Assembly: GCA_016000195.1 (NCBI GenBank)
Contig: JAECRO010000029.1
Location: 1-35,962 of the forward strand
Origin: Burkholderiales bacterium
Lineage (GTDB): Bacteria; Pseudomonadota; Gammaproteobacteria; Burkholderiales; Burkholderiaceae_C
Length of the DNA: 35,962 nucleotides
Direction: 5' to 3'
Positions 31,542 to 35,962 of this stretch are shown here, piece by piece. The notes under the pieces were generated by a model. That model was given only the letters and a program-made list of their open reading frames with translations. It searched no databases and was not told the DNA's origin. A program made the translations under genes and the position numbers. The stretch's first letter is position 1; every line of letters begins with the position of its first letter.

Positions 31542-33614
31542 TTAAGTGCTTGAAAACATTGAGATCTGATTCTCCGCCTGCGTGCGACACGGGCTGTGTG
31601 TTCGCGCGATGGCCTCAATGATCGTCTGATCGAGCAGTGCGCTCGCCCGGATCTGGTATGGCGCCCGGGGTACGACTTGTTCTGCGGGCAGCAGTCCTGC
31701 CTTGATCAGGTGGCGAATGCGATGGTTCGTGACACCGAGTTTGGCGGCCGCCTCCGACATGGTCAACCACTGTCCGTCCTTCTCGGCCGAGCGGTAGGCA
31801 CGGATGCCGTGAACCCTGCGCAGGGAACTCACGCGCTGTGCGTTCCAGGTATTGCCTTGGCCCGTGGGCAGCCCCATGCGGTTGAGCGACGCGGCGATGT
31901 GTTCATCGGACCATCGGCCTGCCATGCTGCGCATGACGGCCAGCGCCTCGTCGGGCGTGCTGCAGCTATGCTCGCCCGTGCGCGGCTTGGTAACGCGCAA
32001 CTGCGAATGCTGGCCGCCTCGCCAGTGGATCGTCAGCACGACCTCGCGGGTCGCGTCGTCGACATCGGCAATGATCTCCTTGACGAGCACACGAAGCAAT
32101 TGCTGGCGCGTGCGCATGCTGACCCCGGGCGCATCCCACGCGGCGGCCAGATCCTGGGCAAGCCTGCCGAGGTCTGGCCTAGGCACCGTCGACTGCATTC
32201 GGTCCGCCGCCTCCAGGCGCTGCTCGCATGCGCGTACGCGCTGCAAAGCAGCCTCCCAACTCTTCTCCAGCTGCGCGGCGATCAGGCGATGGTCTGGGTC
32301 ACAGGCCGCGTAGCGACGCTCTGCCAGCGCGGCTTCGTAGCGTGCCTGCTGCAACTCCAGCTCTACGATGCGACGTTGTTCAGCCTGGACTTGCATATGC
32401 CTCCGCTCAGCTTGCAGTGCGGCCTCGATGGCCATCGGCTCGACAGCGCGCAGCAACTCCCGAGCGATGGCTTCGTCGGGTCGCCGGCCACCGAACGTAA
32501 AGCAGCGTGGCTGCGCCAACTGCATATTGGGCCGGTCGCACCGATACACCGGCTGGCCCGCCCCCCGTCCCGTGTACGCCACCGTCAGGCGGCGCCCACA
32601 ACGTGCGCAGCACAGCACCCCAGCGAGCAATGCGCGGCCGCCGCGCCCGGACTTCACGCCTCCCACTTTACCGTAGGCGTTGCGGGCGAGTTGCTTCTGA
32701 TTGCGTTCGAATTCGGCCCAGTCGATGTAGGCCTCATGGTGGTCCTTGAGCATCACCTCCCACTGCTCGGGCGGCCTGCCGTGCCCGTAGCTCTTGCGCA
32801 ACCGACCTTCGACAAGCGCGGTACGCTTCTCGCTCTTGCCGTAGACGTACACGCCAGCATAAAAAGGATTCTTGAGAACGGAGATCACGTTGCGGTAGCG
32901 GATCGGCGTCCAGTCAAAGTGCACCATCTTCTTGCCGTCCGAGGCCCTGGGGAAGTGAACCTGGTCGGCGGTAAGCGAGATCATGACCTGACGGGCGCTG
33001 CCCAGTTTGCGAAAGCGCGCGAAGATCAGTCGAATCACCTCTTGCAGACGCAAGTCCGGATCGAATCCCAGACCGATCTCCCGATGCCACACGTAGCCGA
33101 TGGGCACGCTGATGCGCAGTTCCCCGCGCTGGGCTTTGGCGCGGGCCGCCTCGAACATGCGCGCCCTGAGCACGCCGAGTTCGAACTCGCTGATGCTGCC
33201 CTTCATGCCCAGCAGCAGCCGGTCGTTGGGCCGGCACGGGTCATAGACGCCATCGAGGTCAATAACCCGGGCCTCGACCAGACCGCACAACTCCAGCAGA
33301 TGATGCCAGTCTCGACCGTTGCGGGCCAGCCGCGAAGCGTCGAAACACAGCACGGCGCCTACTTCCCCTGCGCACAGCCAGGCGACCAGGCGATCAAATC
33401 CGGGTCGGGCCACCATGCCGCTGGCCGAGCGGCCCAGATCATCGTCGATGACCTCGATGTGCACAAACCCGCGCCGGCGTGCTTCTTCGACCAGCTCGTA
33501 CTGCCGGCGCTGGCTCTCCAGGTTGTTCTGAACCTGCGTCTGGGTGGACTGACGCACGTAGACGACGGCTTTGCGACGCAGCACAGCGGCGGGCAACACA
33601 TCAGTGTTCTTCAT
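31542..33614 (-). CDS. Large serine recombinase
   Basis: A 690-residue site-specific recombinase. The resolvase-type catalytic domain begins KAVVYVRQSTQTQVQNNLESQRRQYEL with nucleophile Ser23, and continues IDDDLGRSASGMVARPGFDRL and CFDASRLARNGRDWHHLLELC with the usual Arg residues. The recombinase domain follows (GYVWHREIGLGFDPDLRLQEVIRLIF...VLKNPFYAGVYVYG), then a zinc ribbon (LCCARCGRRL...YRCDRPN) and a coiled-coil region (about 415-490). A C-terminal HTH module reads WLTMSEAAAKLGVTNHRIRHLIKAGLLPAEQVV. Such enzymes insert and excise DNA between short att sites. The start overlaps orf2 by 14 bases, so it is translationally coupled. It looks intact. Confidence 0.93.
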   Translation of the reverse strand: MKNTDVLPAAVLRRKAVVYVRQSTQTQVQNNLESQRRQYELVEEARRRGFVHIEVIDDDLGRSASGMVARPGFDRLVAWLCAGEVGAVLCFDASRLARNGRDWHHLLELCGLVEARVIDLDGVYDPCRPNDRLLLGMKGSISEFELGVLRARMFEAARAKAQRGELRISVPIGYVWHREIGLGFDPDLRLQEVIRLIFARFRKLGSARQVMISLTADQVHFPRASDGKKMVHFDWTPIRYRNVISVLKNPFYAGVYVYGKSEKRTALVEGRLRKSYGHGRPPEQWEVMLKDHHEAYIDWAEFERNQKQLARNAYGKVGGVKSGRGGRALLAGVLCCARCGRRLTVAYTGRGAGQPVYRCDRPNMQLAQPRCFTFGGRRPDEAIARELLRAVEPMAIEAALQAERRHMQVQAEQRRIVELELQQARYEAALAERRYAACDPDHRLIAAQLEKSWEAALQRVRACEQRLEAADRMQSTVPRPDLGRLAQDLAAAWDAPGVSMRTRQQLLRVLVKEIIADVDDATREVVLTIHWRGGQHSQLRVTKPRTGEHSCSTPDEALAVMRSMAGRWSDEHIAASLNRMGLPTGQGNTWNAQRVSSLRRVHGIRAYRSAEKDGQWLTMSEAAAKLGVTNHRIRHLIKAGLLPAEQVVPRAPYQIRASALLDQTIIEAIARTHSPCRTQAENQISMFSST

Positions 33615-33816
33615 CGTGGGCTCCCGGCATCTGAACGCCCGCTGCTTGCAGCAGCAGCAGGGCCAGTTGCGTGACCGCGCTGGCGCGTTCGCTCGGGCTC
33701 ATTCCCTGCAGTACAGGGGTCTCGAACGCCAGGCTCAGTTGACGCTGCGGCGTTGGCGTTGGCGTTGGCGTCGGCGATGCCGACTCGATCAGATTCAATC
33801 TGGGTGAATGGGTCAT
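33601..33816 (-). CDS. Small protein orf2 of the recombinase element
   Basis: A 71-residue protein starting MTHSPRLNLIESASP, then a TP repeat, then RQLSLAFETPVLQGMSPSERASAVTQLALLLLQAAGV and an acidic end. The helical C-terminal half (MSPSERASAVTQLALLLLQAAG) looks like a small interaction or DNA-binding helix pair, but I cannot name the family. It overlaps the recombinase start by 14 bases and the orf1 frame extensively. A CGTTGG hexamer run at 33751-33768 encodes the repeat. It may be an accessory or directionality factor, which is speculation. Confidence 0.65.
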   Translation of the reverse strand: MTHSPRLNLIESASPTPTPTPTPQRQLSLAFETPVLQGMSPSERASAVTQLALLLLQAAGVQMPGAHDEEH

Positions 33817-34131
33817 CATGCTCCTCGCTATGGGTGTGGAAAACACCGCAGGAGCTTGGCCCAGATCCAAGCTGTGACAACAACTGATGCAATTGGGCAA
33901 GCGCGTGAACCGATGCGCGAGGAGCGCCCAGTTCCATGCCAGCGCAAGCAGCCTCGTCAAGCATCCAGGCAGCCACGACGATGACTACACCCGGGTCGAC
34001 CTCGACGTGGACCACTTCGCCTGCCAACCTGTGCTCGCTGTATTGCCGGCGCAGCCGGCGACCGTAGAGCGCGTGCCAGCGGTAGAAAACCTCAACCTCC
34101 TGCCCGATATGGGCAGAATGACCCTGTGATT
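33611..34131 (-). CDS. Small protein orf1 of the recombinase element, without its start codon
   Basis: The frame is open from the element edge: GHSAHIGQEVEVFYRWHALYGRRLRRQYSEHRLAGEVVHVEVDPGVVIVVAAWMLDEAACAGMELGAPRASVHALAQLHQLL. It then enters a low-complexity tail with ANANANAAA. The conserved part looks like proteins I recall next to recombinases of this kind, perhaps related to DUF5372. The first ATG (34027) lies inside the fold, after about 34 conserved codons, so it is unlikely to be the true start. No start codon is found in frame upstream, even into IS66. In a circular form the missing ATG and ribosome binding site would come from the element's left end (31525-31540). The lower boundary is simply the frame stop, and much of it overlaps orf2. 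Confidence 0.65.
33751..33774. repeat. Hexanucleotide repeat in the small genes of the recombinase element
   Basis: CGTTGG occurs three times in tandem, followed by the variant CGTCGG. It encodes Pro-Thr repeats in orf2 and Ala-Asn repeats in the orf1 frame. Slippage of a 6-bp unit would change length without changing frame. Confidence 0.7.
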
Positions 34132-34140
34132 GTCCTCGGG
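34125..34140. other. attR-like junction of the recombinase element
   Basis: The element ends TGTGATT at 34131, the proposed crossover GT is 34132-34133, and the IS66 frame resumes CCTCGGG. The orf1 frame on the minus strand passes through this junction without an ATG, GTG or TTG in reach. Confidence 0.65.
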
Positions 34141-34263
34141 CGCAAAAACTACCTGCACTTTGGCTCGGACGCCGGCGGCGAGCGCGCCGCCGTCATCTAC
34201 ACGCTGATCGGCTCGTGCAAGTTGGGCGGCATTGACCCCCAGGCCTACCAGACAGAGTCTTGA
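34132..34263 (+). pseudogene. IS66 transposase, C-terminal part beyond the insertion
   Basis: The frame reads VLGRKNYLHFGSDAGGERAAVIYTLIGSCKLGGIDPQAY and continues exactly where the part ending at 31511 stops. It then ends QTES-stop, where family members normally continue for about 30 residues (a block like LRYVLERIADHPINRIDELLPW), so a deletion has also removed the very end. Confidence 0.85.
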
Positions 34264-34383
34264 TTCTCAATATGGGTACTGGGCGAACGGTTACATCCGC
34301 GCCGTTGCGTGGGTGCTGGTGCCGCGCCAGCGTCAGGGTAAACCCCGTAGGGTATCCACGAATGGAGACAGGTCGGTGCTTGG

Positions 34384-34399
34384 GCTAACGTTAGTTAGC
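34384..34399. promoter_or_regulatory. Small palindrome upstream of the porin gene
   Basis: GCTAAC-GTTA-GTTAGC forms a perfect 6-bp inverted repeat, 84 bases before the porin start. It could be an operator or a part of the promoter region. Position is the only support. Confidence 0.35.
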
Positions 34400-34482
34400 T
34401 GCCAAGAGATGGCAGCGGCCACGCAAAAAACGTCCCGGCCCGCAGCCGGTTCCGCCATACCGTAGATAAAAGGAGACACACA

Positions 34483-35568
34483 GTGAACTTTCGAAACCTT
34501 CTCGTTGGCGCTCTCGGCGCCACAGCCGTTGTGGCGGCACACGCGCAATCCAGCGTCACCCTGTACGGCCTGCTGGACGTCGCACCTGCCGTGTTCAGTC
34601 GAACCGCTGCAGCGGACGGCAGCATGGTCAAGCTCAACAGCGATGCGGGAAGTTCGTCGCGCTTTGGCGTGAGAGGCACCGAAGATCTCGGTGGCGGCCT
34701 CTCCGCCGTCTTCAACCTCGAGGCGCCCATTGACCCGAAGAACGGCGCGAGTTCCGGGGGCGCGAGTTCCGGCTCATGCAACGCCGCTGCGGGATGCGCA
34801 ACGGCACCCGCGCTCTGGCGCCGGAACGCGTTCGTCGGACTGAAGGGATCGTTTGGCGAGGTGACGCTCGGCCGCAACTACACTGCGGCAATCATCAAGC
34901 AGGCAGACATACTCGGTACCCCTTCCGGGATCAATACCGGCTTTGCCACGACAATGCTGTCTCAAGGCCTCAGCAACGACTTCTGGAACAGCAACCAGAT
35001 TCGCTACGACAGTCCACGGCTGGGGCCCATCGACTTCTCCGTGCACACTGCCGCAGGTGAAGGCGGCTTAGGCGAAAGTGTTGGCGGCAACGTGCGCTTC
35101 CTGCAGGGGCCCGTCGTGGTTTCGCTGAGTGTCCAGAAAGACAAGGACCTCGCCGGCAGGAATGTCACCTGGACCATGCTTTCCGGTTCCTACGACTTCG
35201 GCAAATTCAAGCTCCACGCGGGGGCCGACAAGGTCGACAACAGCGACGGCGTATTGGGATTCGTCGACTCCACCCTTTGGACCGTCGGCGCCCGTTTCAA
35301 GGCCACCAACGCGCTGACCCTGGCGGCGCAGTACTGGTCGGTGAAGGAGAAGGTCGGCGCCGCCACGACCAGCAAGCTGCTGGTCCTGAACGCGGACTAC
35401 CAGCTCTCCAAGCGCACCGCCCTCTACGCCTTGTTCGGCAGCGCCGACAACAAGGATCTGGGGATCGCACCCTTGTGGGGCAACCAAAACTTCTCCGGCA
35501 CCGGCAATGTCATCGTCAAAAATGACAAGAGCAATGGCCTCGCCGTGGGCATCCGCCACAGCTTTTGA
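34483..35568 (+). CDS. Gram-negative porin (general diffusion porin, Porin_4 type)
   Basis: A 361-residue outer-membrane barrel. The signal peptide is MNFRNLLVGALGATAVVAAHAQ, cleaved about residue 22. The typical betaproteobacterial mature start SSVTLYGLLDVAPAV and the conserved SRFGVRGTEDLGGGLSAVFNLE follow. RRNAFVGLKGSFGEVTLGRNYT comes before loop 3, and the last strand ends VGIRHSF with terminal Phe for barrel assembly. The start is GTG at 34483, supported by AAAGGAGACACACA just before it and by the signal peptide. A Gly/Ser/Cys-rich stretch (GASSGGASSGSCNAAAGCA, about 88-106) lies in an external loop and may be disulfide-bonded. IS66 debris ends 188 bases upstream. Confidence 0.95.
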   Translation: MNFRNLLVGALGATAVVAAHAQSSVTLYGLLDVAPAVFSRTAAADGSMVKLNSDAGSSSRFGVRGTEDLGGGLSAVFNLEAPIDPKNGASSGGASSGSCNAAAGCATAPALWRRNAFVGLKGSFGEVTLGRNYTAAIIKQADILGTPSGINTGFATTMLSQGLSNDFWNSNQIRYDSPRLGPIDFSVHTAAGEGGLGESVGGNVRFLQGPVVVSLSVQKDKDLAGRNVTWTMLSGSYDFGKFKLHAGADKVDNSDGVLGFVDSTLWTVGARFKATNALTLAAQYWSVKEKVGAATTSKLLVLNADYQLSKRTALYALFGSADNKDLGIAPLWGNQNFSGTGNVIVKNDKSNGLAVGIRHSF

Positions 35569-35574
35569 TGTCTC

Positions 35575-35742
35575 CTAGCAGGCTGCTGAAATACTTTCAC
35601 AAAGGCTTCATCCGATTGATAATAGCTATGGTATATAGACTTTTGGTGACGAAAAATGCACCATTTAGAGCGATAAACCTTTAATTTATAGAAAAAATCT
35701 ATCGCTACAGTCCTTGAAAACAGTATTTCAGCAGCCTGCTAG
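35575..35742. mobile_element. 168-bp MITE with perfect 20-bp terminal inverted repeats
   Basis: CTAGCAGGCTGCTGAAATAC at 35575-35594 recurs as a perfect inverted copy at 35723-35742. The ends resemble those of IS1182-type elements (recalled, not checked). The interior is AT-rich, unlike the surrounding GC-rich DNA, and encodes nothing. It has an inner hairpin, AGCGATA (35669-35675) with TATCGCT (35700-35706). The palindromic CTAG at each edge may be the target site. It begins 6 bases after the porin stop codon. Confidence 0.85.
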
Positions 35743-35766
35743 GCCGTGTTCGGAAAGTCAATGGAG

Positions 35767-35912
35767 TCATTTCATGGTGCCGGCGATGTGCACAAAGCCC
35801 AGAAACGTGACGTCGAGCTTGTCATGGCGGGTGGGCACGCGGCGAAAGAGAAGTGGCTCCGTTTGTTTGAACAACTTTCCCCGATTTATAAGTGGACTCC
35901 GGGCGGGTTGCC
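35767..35912 (-). pseudogene. IS5-like transposase C-terminal remnant
   Basis: The minus frame ends LFKQTEPLLFRRVPTRHDKLDVTFLGFVHIAGTMK-stop, which resembles the end of IS5-family (IS427 group) transposases (FRR-ATRYDK-x5-F motif). Only about 35 codons are convincing. The upstream part is replaced by an IS66-type end. Confidence 0.6.
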
Positions 35913-35962
35913 GTAACCGTCCGACGGATACCATTCTTGCGCGGGAGTGATGGGCCGGGCAG
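35913..35962. mobile_element. Possible IS66-type end running off the window
   Basis: GTAACCGTCCG at 35913-35923 and ATACC at 35928-35932 mirror the end fragment at 1-20; 16 of 20 bases agree in reverse complement. This suggests another IS66-like element beginning here and continuing to the right. The remaining 30 bases cannot be identified. Confidence 0.35.

Larger units (their letters stand above)
31512..34131 (-). mobile_element. Serine-recombinase element inserted in the IS66 transposase
   Basis: This 2620-bp element carries, on the minus strand, a small gene (orf1), a second small gene (orf2) and a large serine recombinase. The left junction reads CGCAGTC-GT-GATGACG and the right junction TGATT-GT-CCTCGGG. 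Joining the outer halves at GT gives CGCAGTC-GT-CCTCGGG, which restores the IS66 reading frame (RAVVLGRKN) without gain or loss. A 2-bp crossover is the hallmark of serine recombinases. GTGAT occurs at both ends (31512-31516, 34126-34130); a crossover there would leave two extra residues in IS66, so GT is preferred. No cargo or resistance gene is present. Confidence 0.85.
30007..34294 (+). mobile_element. IS66-family element (single-transposase type), interrupted
   Basis: GTAAC at 30007 and GGTTAC at 34289-34294 fit IS66 ends, although the inner bases of the two ends match poorly and no 8-bp target duplication is seen. The only IS66 gene present is the tnpC-type transposase, with no tnpA or tnpB, as in the ISBst12 subgroup. 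It is broken in three ways: a frameshift or deletion at about 30350-30480, insertion of a 2.6-kb recombinase element at 31512, and loss of the last 30 or so codons before 34263. Confidence 0.6.

Noticed and set aside
31596..33674. A 692-codon plus-strand frame opposite the serine recombinase
   Set aside because: It has no motif or start signal and mirrors a convincing recombinase gene.
33751..33774. A CRISPR-like or phase-variable repeat array
   Set aside because: The unit is only six bases with three perfect copies and no spacers, and a change in number would not shift the frame.
31512..34130. GTGAT as the crossover core of the recombinase element
   Set aside because: It keeps the frame but would leave two extra residues in the conserved IS66 motif, whereas GT restores the family length. 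It is not fully excluded.
30007..34294. A clean IS66 insertion with 8-bp target duplication
   Set aside because: The bases just outside the proposed ends do not match, and the inner parts of the two ends agree poorly; the element is probably rearranged or its left end is misplaced.

Overview
The window looks like chromosomal DNA of a high-GC betaproteobacterium of the order Burkholderiales, most likely family Comamonadaceae and Polaromonas-like. This is an inference from gene content (rpoN-lptB-lptA, tamBA, a MoxR/VWA pair, a DUF1841 protein, a porin with a GTG start), codon use, and a dispersed TGCTAT...ATAGCTGC short repeat that I recall from this family. No rRNA and no CRISPR array is visible; one tRNA-Arg (CCT) is present.

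Layout. 1-330: IS debris. 386-9552: mostly housekeeping genes on the minus strand (cysteine-cluster protein, PIN nuclease, THUMP RNA methyltransferase, rpoN, lptB, lptA, dsbA, SPOR protein, argS), with two palindromic intergenic repeats. 9698-10111: a PsiF-repeat protein on the plus strand. 10300-12520: an eroded island next to the tRNA-Arg, holding a transposase tail, an internally deleted IS4-like element with 20-bp terminal inverted repeats, a yefM-yoeB toxin-antitoxin pair and a truncated P4-type integrase. 12701-18687: tamB and tamA, for envelope biogenesis. 18754-22831: VWA protein, GNAT, MoxR ATPase, a dihaem cytochrome c and a DUF1841 protein. 22937-26104: a small membrane protein, then a graveyard of catabolic genes (3-oxoadipate CoA-transferase A and B, an SDR, a Bug receptor, a TSUP permease), each cut down, around one intact beta-ketoadipyl-CoA thiolase. 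26522-29390: a soluble histidine kinase, a NarL-type regulator, a lone receiver and an FNR-type [4Fe-4S] regulator, probably a redox or oxygen signalling unit. 29446-34294: nested mobile elements. 34483-35568: a porin, followed by a 168-bp MITE and IS remnants at the right edge.

The most interesting structure is at 31512-34131. A compact element carrying a large serine recombinase and two small genes sits inside an IS66 transposase gene. Both junctions carry GT. Removing the element at GT restores the IS66 reading frame exactly. Joining the element's own ends places an ATG with a strong ribosome binding site in frame with the first small gene, which has no start codon in the integrated form. 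The sequence therefore predicts a gene that can be translated properly only from the excised circle.

A second theme is decay by internal deletion. At least five genes or elements keep both their N- and C-terminal coding ends but have lost the middle.
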